64,000 nucleotides of DNA from Paraflavitalea soli (GTDB lineage Bacteria; Bacteroidota; Bacteroidia; Chitinophagales; Chitinophagaceae). This document shows positions 25,301 through 34,488 of the stretch, piece after piece (the first letter of the stretch is position 1; each line of letters starts with the position of its first letter). Below the pieces are notes generated by a model that saw only the letters and a program-made list of their open reading frames with translations, did not search any database and was not told the DNA's origin. The stretch covers positions 4,964,546-5,028,545 of the forward strand of contig NZ_CP032157.1 in NCBI RefSeq assembly GCF_003555545.1. Direction: 5' to 3'. The translations under genes and the position numbers were made by a program.

Positions 25301-28183
25301 CGGCGCCCATGTATTGGGCCCTGAAACATATTGGGCTATCTGCACACCGTTCTTAAAGATGCGCAGGGTGTCGAACTTGATCTCATCGCTGCCTCGCCAC
25401 ATATTATTGGGATCGCTGGAACGGAATCTCAAGGTCACTTTCAAAGCAGTATTACCGCCCACCACGTTCTTACAAGGCGACATATCTACGGTTGCCCTTG
25501 CTCCACCCTGATCAGGAGGAGGCAGACATGCTGTTGAAGGCGTACAAGGAATCGGCATGGCCTTCGTGAGCAAGCTGCTGGTGAAGGTGAAATCGGTAAC
25601 GCTTACGGTATAAATGAAACCGCTGCCACAAATGGTATTGGGCAATAAGTAGCTGTAATCACCATTGGCATTGGTAGTGGTCCTGATCACCAGGGTACCT
25701 GTGTTGATAGTCACTTCAGCACCGGCCACGGGTGTTGGCGTACCTGTACCAAAATAAACAGCCTTGCCACTGATGAGGGCACGTACCTGGGGACAGCTCT
25801 GCACCTTGATGTCGGTGGTTACATTGATGCCACCGGGTAAACTGGGGCTACCTACGGTAATGGGTCTGATCGCATAGTTGTTGAGGACGTTGATATCGCC
25901 CAGCTTATTGCTGCTGTCGATCCATACCTTGATGGGGAAGAACCCATCGTATTCGAAAGCCAAAGGAATGGTGACGCTGGCACTGGAGTTTCCATTGACC
26001 ACGGGGATGATAAGGCTGTCGATCGGTGTATTCTCGCGATAGAACTTCACAGATACATTATTGGCTGCGTTGGCGGTACTATTGCTCACTTTTGCTGTGA
26101 CGGTAAACGCCTCACCCGGTAAGGGATTATTCTTGCTGAAACTAATGTCGTTTGCAAAAATGCGCAGATCGGGTTGGTTGAAGGTTACCACGGGACCGGA
26201 TGTATACGCAGAGTTGGCGGTATTACCATCTGCATCGGTAGCAAAGAACTGGTAACCTTTGGTGTTGCCGATAACATCCTGGTCGAAGGTATAGCTGTAT
26301 ACAACGCCCACTGTATAATCGGTGCCGGCTTCTTCTTTCAGCATATTGAAGATGCCTTCGCCCAGGTCGTTGAAGTCCTGGTCGCCATTGAGGTCGATGG
26401 CTACTCTCGGGAAGCCGGTTTGGGGTGCTTTATTGGCGACAGACTTATATACGATCTTATAGGTATACAAACCTGGCTGACCTACTGCAGGATCAACACC
26501 TTTGGTTCCACCATAAGGGGCCGCTGTTACATATTGCAACACGGGCGGGGTGGCAGGTGTAAAGCCATTACCACGCACATTGGTGGTGACGGGATCTACA
26601 CCGGGTGTAGTGGTAGTTATTTTCAGTTCACCTGAGAAGGCGCCCACAGTGGTGGGTTTGAAAGCCACTCTCAGGATGAGGGTACCATGCGCAGGAATCA
26701 CGGTACCTGCTGTAAAGTTTGGCGTAAAGGCAGGATCGCTTATCGTAGCACCACTCAAGGTGATGGCAGCATCTCCTGTATTACGTATTGTAAAGTTGTA
26801 ATTGGCGGTGGTATTCACGGCTACATGCTCATAATCGTGCCCACCGGCTGGTTCCAGTGTCCAACTGGGCACCAGTGTGCCTACGTAAAATGAGCTGTCG
26901 AGGGTAATGCTCCAACGGCCTTCCTGGTTCTTAGTGCGGATGTACAGGCGGTGGAAAGCCGGGTCACTGAGGCCCGCAGTATTGACTGCCACGGGTATAT
27001 TGCTGATATCTGTGCCCGGTGTAATGGCAATGGGAGTTCCGAGACCGGCGCCGGGATCGGTATCGATGAAATATTCAGCAGCTACTATATTCAAAGGAGC
27101 TGGAGGCGCGGGTGGATAAGGGATATCGGCAATGACCACAAATTCGTTGACCTGTGTAATGCTCCAGCGTCCTTCCTGGTTTTTAGTGCGCAGGTATACG
27201 CGGTGGGTACCCAATGGCAAACCAGCGGTGGTAACATTGGCGGCGATATCGCTCAAATCCAATCCGGGTGTAATGGCAATGGCTGTACCATGGCCCATAC
27301 CGGGATCGGTATCAATAAAGTATTCGGCGGCCACTATATTTTGTGGTGCTACGGGGGCTACGGGATAGTTGAAATCAGCATCTACCACCAATTCTTTTAC
27401 CTGGGTAATACTCCAGTGGCCTTCCTGGCCTTTGGTGCGCAGGTAGAGGCGGTGGGTACCGATGGTAAGTGCGGCCGTATTGATGGTAGCAGGAAGGTTG
27501 CTCAAATTAGTACCTGCAGCAATGGGAATACTGATACCATTGCCGGTACCGGGATCGGTATCGAAGAAGTATTCGGCGGCGATAATATTTTGTGCAGCTA
27601 CGGGAGCGGCAGGATAAACAGGATCAAAGTCTATCTGAAAATCCTTTACCTGGGTAATGCTCCAGCGCCCTTCGGCGCTTTTTGTGCGAAGGTATAAATG
27701 ATGTATACCGTTGGATAAACCATTTATGTTTACAGCAACAGGCAGGTTATTGAGGTCGGTACCTGGCGTAAAAGCGATCGCAGTACCGTTGCCGGCACCG
27801 GGATCGGTATCAATAAAATATTCCGCCGCCACTACCTGCTGGCGTGCAGGAGGAGGTGCAGTGTAAGCATAATCCTGGTCGTACAGGAATTCCCTTGTTT
27901 GGGTAATGCTCCAGGCGCTTTCTGCATTGCGTGTGCGGATATACAGGTGGTGAATACCAATGCTGAGGCCATTTACATTGACAGCGGCATTGAGGTTGTT
28001 GATATTCATGCCGGGTGTTAGCACAATAGGCGTCGCCAGTCCTGCTCCCGGGTCGGTATCAACAAAATACTCCGCCGCGGTGACATGCAAAGGCGGCGCC
28101 GGCGAAGGCGGATAGGCCGGATCTTGTGCGTAGGCCAGCATGGCCAATGCACATAAAAAAAGTGTATATAAATATTTTTTCAT
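22340..28183 (-). CDS. Giant exported surface protein: five 83-residue repeats, CARDB domains, T9SS sorting domain
   Basis: 1,947 residues. Signal peptide 1-20 (LFLCALAMLAYAQD). Residues about 35-450 are five tandem units of about 83 residues, each opening AAEYFxDTDPGxG and containing HxLYxRTKxxEGRWSITQ. A choice-of-anchor-D-like Ig domain follows (FKPTTVGAFSGELKITT), then several CARDB domains (starting DLRIFANDISF, DLIVTSFKPS, DLEVLSQYIS and DLASFGTGAI). The last 75 residues form a type IX secretion sorting domain (VYPNPAQKLITITGL, then LPQGMYVLQYN). It is predicted to cross the outer membrane by T9SS and serve as an adhesin or matrix protein. It lies downstream of a beta-helix surface protein on the same strand. 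Confidence 0.9.
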   Translation of the reverse strand: MKKYLYTLFLCALAMLAYAQDPAYPPSPAPPLHVTAAEYFVDTDPGAGLATPIVLTPGMNINNLNAAVNVNGLSIGIHHLYIRTRNAESAWSITQTREFLYDQDYAYTAPPPARQQVVAAEYFIDTDPGAGNGTAIAFTPGTDLNNLPVAVNINGLSNGIHHLYLRTKSAEGRWSITQVKDFQIDFDPVYPAAPVAAQNIIAAEYFFDTDPGTGNGISIPIAAGTNLSNLPATINTAALTIGTHRLYLRTKGQEGHWSITQVKELVVDADFNYPVAPVAPQNIVAAEYFIDTDPGMGHGTAIAITPGLDLSDIAANVTTAGLPLGTHRVYLRTKNQEGRWSITQVNEFVVIADIPYPPAPPAPLNIVAAEYFIDTDPGAGLGTPIAITPGTDISNIPVAVNTAGLSDPAFHRLYIRTKNQEGRWSITLDSSFYVGTLVPSWTLEPAGGHDYEHVAVNTTANYNFTIRNTGDAAITLSGATISDPAFTPNFTAGTVIPAHGTLILRVAFKPTTVGAFSGELKITTTTPGVDPVTTNVRGNGFTPATPPVLQYVTAAPYGGTKGVDPAVGQPGLYTYKIVYKSVANKAPQTGFPRVAIDLNGDQDFNDLGEGIFNMLKEEAGTDYTVGVVYSYTFDQDVIGNTKGYQFFATDADGNTANSAYTSGPVVTFNQPDLRIFANDISFSKNNPLPGEAFTVTAKVSNSTANAANNVSVKFYRENTPIDSLIIPVVNGNSSASVTIPLAFEYDGFFPIKVWIDSSNKLGDINVLNNYAIRPITVGSPSLPGGINVTTDIKVQSCPQVRALISGKAVYFGTGTPTPVAGAEVTINTGTLVIRTTTNANGDYSYLLPNTICGSGFIYTVSVTDFTFTSSLLTKAMPIPCTPSTACLPPPDQGGARATVDMSPCKNVVGGNTALKVTLRFRSSDPNNMWRGSDEIKFDTLRIFKNGVQIAQYVSGPNTWAPGNERIVTEFVPLTSTDPVTLKAVMTYTYVEYLQIPGPTYFGRWTKHTVSDSVTFVPESNKPDLTMQSFRQSGFTNFSFQDANIKCTDAGTHTVKVYDSIPNGMSTLVYTKTVTGVEKGASEALGFSKPDMTSGTHILRIIIDTDNAVDEQQEGNNAFDVTVVIPKSDLIVTSFKPSISAIPAGTPVTFRATIKNQGRAAGAFKVEFSVGGVRLGAKKTVVSLAEGASLNLVSDPYTVTTDDKACGITVKVVADSDNEVDESNNNNNGETLVLGTDLKPYQKSGELGSVTNPALVRVNKEGQFFPSIRNIGTRDVTDVTVRYTLNGVRLKGEEIPVVKAGELYAGVGSFTHMFTVPGDYVVQVEADTNNVACEVLENNNTGNFYIRVVDSKEDLEVLSQYISPSSLNPASGQTVTLVGTVRNSGGKASQPNVLRFLVDDIQLGNDVPINSLQPGRDTTVAATATYSSLITGVKVMKIVVDPANTNVEEREDNNLATRTMIVGAAPDLASFGTGAISFNPQGFKAGDSVTISYAIRNKGTQDGSAWVRFLILNPNGGLTAIDSVEVSLTGGASTTVSRKMLFSIEKGKVVAEIVSAAPVEFDLTNNNDELDFSTIIPLAANITVNGDLDMKNGLPGQLPGWIGGKLVLGDHDLVINGRMKNIDADHFIVTNGTGKLKIVNNDAENIYPVGISEGNSNFVKINNAGTPDHFSVGVLPYVLKQGMSGDTVKTAFVNRTWLIEEEVPGGSNATVTFYWNAADEMPLFDRDQARTTHYTTSWQLGDMGMSILDSIGRYRRFQAGFNSFSPFSVTSNSAILPVRLLQFNVAQKGKAAELEWKSDGEINSKHFVVQHSTNGLQFEDIGIVNTNNSAGVHTYRFTHPALSDGTHYYRLKMVDINETFTLSAIKWVQISHQETMRVYPNPAQKLITITGLEANGTVRIVTMDGKLVKQLRSQGTTLVTDVSSLPQGMYVLQYNNHGIQQQLTLIKQ
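26840..28081 (-). repeat. Coding tandem repeat, five units of about 249 bp
   Basis: DNA encoding the five AAEYFxDTDPG units of the giant surface protein. Units 2-5 share long near-identical stretches (for example GGGATCGGTATC on the plus strand at each unit), so homologous recombination could change the copy number. Confidence 0.85.
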
Positions 28184-28322
28184 TGCTCAAAGTGTTACAG
28201 CATCCGGGTAGTACATAGCACTACCTGCATGCCCGTTGGGACATACCAATCCTTTATCTCTTTATCATTGATGGTATAGTGAATGAGGGTGGTAAGTCAC
28301 TACACTTTCGATGAGCGCAGCA

Positions 28323-29363
28323 CTAGTTGTTGTTGCGTGTGCTGAAGGTTACATTCATCGTGGCGCTTCCGGAGGGGATGGAAGTGGGCGCTGTAAAGGT
28401 ATAGATGGTGGGCACGTTGGGAATGCCGGAAAGTACATAGGGATCGGTAGCACCAAAGGCGCCACAATCGGGATTCACTACGGAACCTACGGTAAGGCCG
28501 GCACCTTTGGCCAGTGAGGTAGCTTTGAGCATCATTTTTCCATCATAACTGCCGGTACCCATATATACATCTGCCAGCATGTTCACATTGACCTGGTTGT
28601 TGGTAGCGGTAGCAGGCAGGGGTTGGTTCAACTTGAACAGGTTATTCTTAATAGTGCAATCAGTAAGCGTGAACGGGACCAGGGAACCTACTATATTATT
28701 AACAAAATAAGCATTCACAATGGTGCTGCCATTGGGCGTTTCGTAGAAAGTATTGTTGCGCACAATATTGCCGCTACCGGTAAGCATAGGCAAGTTCATC
28801 ACACAGCCAGGAGCGAAGATATTGTTCTCGCATATCAGGTTGCTGGCTGTAGAAACGCCACCATAGTTAAACGAGCTATTGAAAAAGCATTTCCGCACAG
28901 TAATATTGGAACTTGCTCCCTGCTCAAACTGCAAGGTGCCTGTAAACCGGCAACGCTCAAATACCAGGTTGCTGGCGGCACGGAGATAAACACCATCCAG
29001 GTTCATACCTATGAACTTGCTGTCCTTGCCTCCTGCCGTTACATAGATATAGGGTACTGAGGCTTCGTAGGGGACAACCTGCAATCCGGGGTTACCGGGT
29101 GTGGTGGTATTGGCCGGATCGAGGAAATAACCGGGCCCGATGACCACGAGTTTCTTACCAAGAATAGCGCCTGAGGCATCATATTTGGTAGCACTGGGCT
29201 CTACATACACGGTATCACCGCTTGCTACAGTAGCAGAGTTGATAGCAGCTCCGAGCGACGTAAAGTCTGCCACTACACCTACATTGTTGTTCACTCTCCA
29301 GCTTTTAGCCTGGCTTGCTACACTAATTACTGATACAAGGACCAATAAGGACAAATATTTCAT
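28323..29363 (-). CDS. Exported right-handed beta-helix-like protein
   Basis: 346 residues with a signal peptide (MKYLSLLVLVSVISVASQAK). The centre (about 100-260) has the short strand-turn rhythm of parallel beta-helix/pectate-lyase-like proteins: LVFERCRFTGTLQF, NITVRKCFFNSSF, NLICENNIFAPGCV and NIVRNNTFYETPNGS, each ending in N/C ladders. No sorting domain is seen at the C-terminus. It lies 140 bp upstream of the giant T9SS protein on the same strand. It could bind or cleave a polysaccharide; no catalytic residues can be assigned. Confidence 0.75.
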   Translation of the reverse strand: MKYLSLLVLVSVISVASQAKSWRVNNNVGVVADFTSLGAAINSATVASGDTVYVEPSATKYDASGAILGKKLVVIGPGYFLDPANTTTPGNPGLQVVPYEASVPYIYVTAGGKDSKFIGMNLDGVYLRAASNLVFERCRFTGTLQFEQGASSNITVRKCFFNSSFNYGGVSTASNLICENNIFAPGCVMNLPMLTGSGNIVRNNTFYETPNGSTIVNAYFVNNIVGSLVPFTLTDCTIKNNLFKLNQPLPATATNNQVNVNMLADVYMGTGSYDGKMMLKATSLAKGAGLTVGSVVNPDCGAFGATDPYVLSGIPNVPTIYTFTAPTSIPSGSATMNVTFSTRNNN

Positions 29364-29526
29364 ATCTTTTGATTTTAGGCGGTAAAAGTATCCTGCCCGG
29401 TTCCGGCTTCCTATCCCCTAAAAACAGGAGATTTGCGGGAGGCTAAAAATCATGGAAAAAAGGGAGGCCCCAAACGGCCGGTAGTTTGTTAATTTGTTGA
29501 ACCCTCACCCTGTATTATATTTCTTT

Positions 29527-31482
29527 ATGCATAAAATTTACCCGATACTTATACTGCTGTCAATGGCCTGTTTACCTACGTTATCGCAGGTAAATAAGCG
29601 CGACAGCCTGATCCAACAACTGGGGAAAAGTAAAGAAGATACGGCCAAAGTATTGCTGCTCTGCGCCATTGGAGAAGCTACTGAGAATAACGAGCCAGAG
29701 ACAGCCAAACAATATTTCCGGCAGGCAGGGCTCCTGAGCCGGAAACTGCATTATGATGCGGGTGAGTATAAATACCTATACCTGTATGGTAATGCGCTCA
29801 TTATACAGGGCAATTATGATTCGTCGTTGTATTACCAGCAGCAGGCATTGGCGATGGCTGAGAAAATGAAGGATTCGCTGAGCATTGGCATATCACTGTT
29901 CAATATTGGTATCAGCTACCGGGAAATGTCGAGCTTTGAAAAGGCGATCGAATACTGTCTGCGTGGCCGTAAGATCATCGATGAGCTGGGTAATGAAAAG
30001 CTGGAAATGCAGGTAGATGATGCGCTGCAGGTGCTGTATTATAACCGCACGAATTATGACCAGGCTATTGTATATGGTGAAAAGGCGGTGGCGCTGGCGC
30101 GCAAACTGGGTATGAAGGAATACCTTGGTAAATACCTGATCAATGTGTCGCTCAGTTATCAAAACAGGAACCAGCCTAAAAAAACGATGGCAGTACTGGA
30201 AGAGGCGCTGAAGATCGGCCAGGAACTGCAAGACAACCGTATCCTGATGGTCGTGCGCCAGAACCTGGCGGGCGCTGCACTGAAGCAACATGATTATGCA
30301 TTGACGCGTAAATATGCAGAAGAAACGCTGGACCTTTCGCGGAAAATAGGATCCACGGATGGTGAAACAACGGCCTTACGTACAATAGCGGTCACTTACC
30401 TGCAGGAAGGCAAACTGGCCACTGCCAAAGCATATGCCCACCAGGCAATGGCGCTCAGCAAAACCTGGAACTACAAGGTGGAGGAACTGTCGCTGTACCG
30501 GCTACTCTCGGGTATTGGCTATGCTGAAAAAGATCTTGAGCATGGGTTGCTGTATGACGATACGATGTATGCCAAGCTGGAAGGCATGGTAAAAGAAGTG
30601 ATCTCGAAACAGTCGGCGGACCTGGAAAAGAAATACGAGACTGAAAAGAAAGAAAGCCGCATCCACCAACTGGAGGCGGAGAAAACGGTACAGGATCTCC
30701 GGATACGGCAAAAGAACATCATCAACTATATTCTCATCGGCGGGGCTGCTACTTTGTCTTTTATTGCCTTGCTCACTTATCGCAACTACCGGCAGAAACA
30801 GGCTTTGCAGCAAAAGCGGATCAATGAGCTGCAAACGGAAAAACAACTGGCGGCTACGGAAGCGGTATTGAAAGGGGAAGAACAGGAACGCACACGCCTG
30901 GCAAAAGACCTTCATGATGGACTAGGAGGCATGCTGTCGGGCATCAAATATTCATTTAATACTATGAAAGGAAATCTGATCATGACAGCAGAGAACCTGC
31001 AGGCATTTGAGCGGGGCATTGACATGCTCGACAGTTCGATCAATGAGATGCGGCGTGTGGCGCATAACCTGATGCCGGAAGCGCTGGTGAAGTTTGGATT
31101 GGATACAGCACTCCGGGATTTCTGCCATGATATTAACCAATCGGGCAGCCTGAAGTTGCAATACCAATCGAGTGGCCTGGAAAATGTGGAGATCGAATCC
31201 AATACGGCCATTACGGTTTACCGCATCGTACAGGAGCTGGTGAATAATGTATTGAAGCATGCAGGCGCCGCCACGGCGGTGGTACAGATCATCAAAAATG
31301 AAACGGGCATCGCCATCACGGTAGAGGACGACGGCAAAGGGTTTGATACGGCGATCCTGCAAAGATCAAAAGGGATTGGCTGGAGTAATATCCACAGCCG
31401 GATAGATTACCTGAATGGAAAAATGGATATTGAATCAACGCCGCAAAAAGGCACTTCTGTATTAATTGAACTACCTGTTTAA
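29527..31482 (+). CDS. TPR-containing sensor histidine kinase (NarX/LiaS type)
   Basis: 651 residues: signal peptide (ILILLSMACLPTLSQ), TPR array about 60-370, coiled coil, one membrane helix (IINYILIGGAATLSFIALLTY), phosphoacceptor box RLAKDLHDGLGGMLSGIK (His near 464) and HATPase_c with EDDGKGFD and GIGWSNIHSRIDYLNG. The start was set at ATG 29527 rather than a TTG 11 codons upstream. Its stop codon is immediately followed by the start codon of the NarL-type response regulator, so the two form a coupled two-component system. Confidence 0.92.
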   Translation: MHKIYPILILLSMACLPTLSQVNKRDSLIQQLGKSKEDTAKVLLLCAIGEATENNEPETAKQYFRQAGLLSRKLHYDAGEYKYLYLYGNALIIQGNYDSSLYYQQQALAMAEKMKDSLSIGISLFNIGISYREMSSFEKAIEYCLRGRKIIDELGNEKLEMQVDDALQVLYYNRTNYDQAIVYGEKAVALARKLGMKEYLGKYLINVSLSYQNRNQPKKTMAVLEEALKIGQELQDNRILMVVRQNLAGAALKQHDYALTRKYAEETLDLSRKIGSTDGETTALRTIAVTYLQEGKLATAKAYAHQAMALSKTWNYKVEELSLYRLLSGIGYAEKDLEHGLLYDDTMYAKLEGMVKEVISKQSADLEKKYETEKKESRIHQLEAEKTVQDLRIRQKNIINYILIGGAATLSFIALLTYRNYRQKQALQQKRINELQTEKQLAATEAVLKGEEQERTRLAKDLHDGLGGMLSGIKYSFNTMKGNLIMTAENLQAFERGIDMLDSSINEMRRVAHNLMPEALVKFGLDTALRDFCHDINQSGSLKLQYQSSGLENVEIESNTAITVYRIVQELVNNVLKHAGAATAVVQIIKNETGIAITVEDDGKGFDTAILQRSKGIGWSNIHSRIDYLNGKMDIESTPQKGTSVLIELPV

Positions 31483-32100
31483 ATGAGTATAAAAGTATTT
31501 ATAGTAGACGATCATTACATGGTGATAGAAGGCATCCGCGCCTTGTTGCAAAACGAAAGCAATATGGAGCTGGTGGGACATGCCATGTCGGTCGATTCCT
31601 GCCTGTCGTACCTGCTGCAACAGCGGCCGGATGTAATCCTCATGGATATCAACCTGGCAGATAAAAGCGGCATTGACCTTTGCGCGGAGATAAAGAAACT
31701 TTACCCCGGCATCTTTATCCTGGGCCTGAGCACTTTTAACCAGCAAAGTTTTATCCGTAAGATGATGGACAACGGGGCCAGCGGCTATGTGTTGAAAAAT
31801 GTAACGCGTGAGGAGTTGGTGGAAGCGATTACTACGATCGTGAAAGGAAAGATCTACCTCAGTCATGAAGCGGCCCGATCGCTCCGTTCGCCCGATGAAT
31901 CTGGTCTGCCGGTGCTTACACGCCGGGAAAAAGAGGTATTGTCGCTGATCGCGGAAGGGATGACGAATAATGAAGTGGCGGAAAAACTATTCATCAGCAG
32001 CACGACGGTCGATACACACCGCAAAAGCCTGCTCAGTAAACTCAACGCCAGGAATACGGCTTCGCTGGTGAGGATTGCTACGCAACTGCACATTATTTAA
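31483..32100 (+). CDS. NarL/LuxR-type response regulator
   Basis: 205 residues: receiver domain 1-120 with phosphoacceptor Asp55 (VILMDINLADKSG) and Thr/Lys switch residues, then a LuxR-type helix-turn-helix (LTRREKEVLSLIAEGMTNNE, then VDTHRKSLLSKL). The start codon directly follows the stop of the kinase gene with no gap, so translation is coupled. It is the cognate output of the upstream TPR kinase. The targets are unknown. Confidence 0.95.
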   Translation: MSIKVFIVDDHYMVIEGIRALLQNESNMELVGHAMSVDSCLSYLLQQRPDVILMDINLADKSGIDLCAEIKKLYPGIFILGLSTFNQQSFIRKMMDNGASGYVLKNVTREELVEAITTIVKGKIYLSHEAARSLRSPDESGLPVLTRREKEVLSLIAEGMTNNEVAEKLFISSTTVDTHRKSLLSKLNARNTASLVRIATQLHII

Positions 32101-32126
32101 GCTGCGAGCTTTGAGCTACGAGCGCA
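32099..32126. repeat. 7-bp-period tandem array (GAGCTNN units)
   Basis: Units AAGCTGC, GAGCTTT, GAGCTAC, GAGCGCA, beginning in the last codons of the response-regulator gene. Related to the arrays at 22136 and 47521. Confidence 0.6.
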
Positions 32127-32163
32127 ACACATTAGCCGGAATCCTTTGGACCAATACCCCCTA

Positions 32164-32865
32164 TTATCCGATAAGCTTATAACCGATGCCGCGGATGTTC
32201 ATGATCCTGACCTCGGGATCATGGCTGAGGTATTTGCGCAGGCGGGTAATGAAGACATCGAGGCTGCGGCCGGTAAAGAAATCGTCATTACCCCAGATGT
32301 GCAGGAGGATGGACTTACGGTCCATGACCTGGTTGCGGTTGAGTAAAAAGAGTTTCAGGAGCTCGGCTTCGCGGGCGGTGAGTGAAACGGTCTTCTCCTT
32401 ATGTTTCAAAAGGGCCTGGTGATAATGAAAGGAATATTGGGCGCCAATAGCAATGGGCGCATCAGGATCGGTCATTTCGGCAAACAGCGTACGGCTTTTG
32501 CTGGTAAGGGCTTTGATGCGTACTACCAGTTCTTCCATACTAAAAGGCTTACGCAGGTAATCATTGCCGCCACTTTCAAAGCCGGTTACCACATCCTGCG
32601 GCAGTGATTTGGAGGTAAGGAATATAACGGGGGTATCCATGTCAGTAGCCCTGATCTGGCGGGCCAGGGCAAAACCATCGGCATCGGGCAACATTACATC
32701 CAGTATAAGAATATCGGGTCTTTGTCCATAGTAGGCTTCGAGGCCCGCTGTGGCTGTCGGATGATGGGTAACCTCAAATCCCCGGCTTTCGAGACTTTCC
32801 TTTACGATCTCGGCCAGGTTGAGCTCGTCTTCAACAAATAAGATGGTAATGGGTTTCCCTTTCAT
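32164..32865 (-). CDS. OmpR-family response regulator
   Basis: 233 residues: receiver domain with Asp56 (DILILDVMLPDADG), the switch Thr and Lys in FLTSKSLP and YLRKPFSMEELV, and a C-terminal winged helix (LTAREAELLKLFLLNRNQ, then RSLDVFITRLRKYL). It overlaps the upstream kinase gene by 4 bp (ATGA), so the two form a co-translated pair. It ends tail-to-tail with the NarL regulator 64 bp away. It binds DNA as a dimer on direct repeats; the regulon is unknown. Confidence 0.95.
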   Translation of the reverse strand: MKGKPITILFVEDELNLAEIVKESLESRGFEVTHHPTATAGLEAYYGQRPDILILDVMLPDADGFALARQIRATDMDTPVIFLTSKSLPQDVVTGFESGGNDYLRKPFSMEELVVRIKALTSKSRTLFAEMTDPDAPIAIGAQYSFHYHQALLKHKEKTVSLTAREAELLKLFLLNRNQVMDRKSILLHIWGNDDFFTGRSLDVFITRLRKYLSHDPEVRIMNIRGIGYKLIG

Positions 32866-34361
32866 GCCTGTAGTCCTATTTTAAAGATACTGCCTTTACC
32901 GGGACGACTTTCTGCCAGGCACCAGCCGCCGTGCTTTTCCATAATGTGCTTTACATAACTCAATCCTAAGCCGTGGCCTTTTACCTTATGTATATTGCCA
33001 GATGGCACGCGGTAGAATTTATCGAAGATATAGGGCAGGTCACCGGCGGCAATGCCTATACCATCATCTTTGACGGTGACAATAAAATGTTGCTTTTCGA
33101 TATAGCAATTTATATCGATGGCCACATTGGGCCCGGAATATTTCACGGCATTGTCGATGAGGTTGCTGATCACATTGTGCAGGTGGAGGGGATCGGCCAT
33201 TACGCTGCTGGTGCCAGCCTGGTTATTGTACTGAAAGGAAATATTCTTTGCCGCAGGTAATGGATATTGGCTGGTCAACTCCTCTATGATGGCATCTATG
33301 TTAACACGCTCGGGTTTCAGTTCGAATTCCTGCCGTTCGTAGGCAGCTATGTTCAGTATCTTATTGACCATATCGGCCAGTCTTTGTAATTCGGTGCGGG
33401 AGATATGGAGGTAACGTTTGGTCCGTTGGGGGTCTTTCAAGGCATCAAAACCTTCGAGGGCTTCCACTGCTGCCGCTACGGTGGCGATGGGAGTTTTCAG
33501 TTCATGAGAAATATTGCTGATGAAATCATTCTTAATAGCAGACAGTTTCTTCTCGCGCCTGATGATGCGGAGCAGGTATAATAGGGCCAGTACCACCAGG
33601 GCCAGCAATACGGCAGAGGCAATGATCATCCCTATCATTTTACCAAACAGGAAATTGCCGTGGGACGGGAAAGCAGCCCGGATATAATTGCCGCCCTTCT
33701 CTACTTTGTAAGTAGGAAAAGATTTGGTGATGAGGGAATACCTGCTTAGCAGGCTATCAGGAAACCTGCTCCTGTTTACGGTACTATCCTCATCGCGCAT
33801 ATAAAACACAAAGGACTCCCGGATACCACGCTCTGCCAGCAATTGCTGATAGATGGGCCGAAGCCGCAGGGTATCGAAACTGAACTCCTTTGCGCGGGCG
33901 CCTATGTACTTGCCGAGGTTCTGGGTATGGAAGTAAATAACATGCCGGTCGAAGTCTTCTTCCCGGTAAGCACGTGCATAGTGGCGGGCCACCAGTTGCT
34001 TTACAGAATCGTTTTGGGGAACTATCGGAAGATTGAGGAGCTTAATAGAAAAGTTGTAACTATCCTTTGGGTCTTTTTTGTTGGTCACATAGTAAACATG
34101 TGTGCTGTCCTTTTCGCTCCATTTACTGGTGATGGTCATTTGGGTGGTATCCATCAGGAATTGGCACATCAGGTTTTCCAGGGTATCGCAGCGCAATCTG
34201 AACTCTGTCTTGATGGCATCCTCAAAAGCCAGGTTGACCTCTTTATCGAACCGTTCTTTGTTGACCTGGTAATAATTGCGGATCCACAGTGATTGTAAAA
34301 CGATCACTCCGAACACTGCAGTAAGGCATACTATAAAAACGAGGCGGGTATTGCGGTTCAT
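32862..34361 (-). CDS. Sensor histidine kinase (HisKA type), partner of the OmpR regulator
   Basis: 499 residues: an N-terminal membrane helix (RLVFIVCLTAVFGVIVLQSL), a periplasmic sensor region of about 200 residues, a second helix (MIGMIIASAVLLALVVLALL), HisKA with NDFISNISHELKTPIA and HATPase_c with DNAVKYSG, DDGIGI and GHGLGLSYVKHIMEKHGG. All catalytic boxes are intact. It is divergently transcribed from the TlpA-DUF3738 gene, with 127 bp between the start codons, so that gene is a reasonable candidate target. Confidence 0.93.
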   Translation of the reverse strand: MNRNTRLVFIVCLTAVFGVIVLQSLWIRNYYQVNKERFDKEVNLAFEDAIKTEFRLRCDTLENLMCQFLMDTTQMTITSKWSEKDSTHVYYVTNKKDPKDSYNFSIKLLNLPIVPQNDSVKQLVARHYARAYREEDFDRHVIYFHTQNLGKYIGARAKEFSFDTLRLRPIYQQLLAERGIRESFVFYMRDEDSTVNRSRFPDSLLSRYSLITKSFPTYKVEKGGNYIRAAFPSHGNFLFGKMIGMIIASAVLLALVVLALLYLLRIIRREKKLSAIKNDFISNISHELKTPIATVAAAVEALEGFDALKDPQRTKRYLHISRTELQRLADMVNKILNIAAYERQEFELKPERVNIDAIIEELTSQYPLPAAKNISFQYNNQAGTSSVMADPLHLHNVISNLIDNAVKYSGPNVAIDINCYIEKQHFIVTVKDDGIGIAAGDLPYIFDKFYRVPSGNIHKVKGHGLGLSYVKHIMEKHGGWCLAESRPGKGSIFKIGLQA

Positions 34362-34488
34362 GAAGCTTCAAATGTAGGGTACCCGGGGCAACACCGGCCA
34401 TTCCATTAACATAAATTAACAAAGACTAACAGAATGGATAACCTGATTGCTGGCAAAGGTTAGGCAGCTTTGTCAAAAACACTGTTAT

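Noticed and set aside
26840-28081. Repeated DNA resembling a CRISPR or duplicated genes
   Set aside because: The repeats are in frame within one 1,947-codon gene and encode protein repeats.
29485-29523. TTTG-N19-TATATTTC promoter for the TPR kinase gene
   Set aside because: It would start transcription at or after the ATG at 29527; kept out unless a leaderless transcript is shown.
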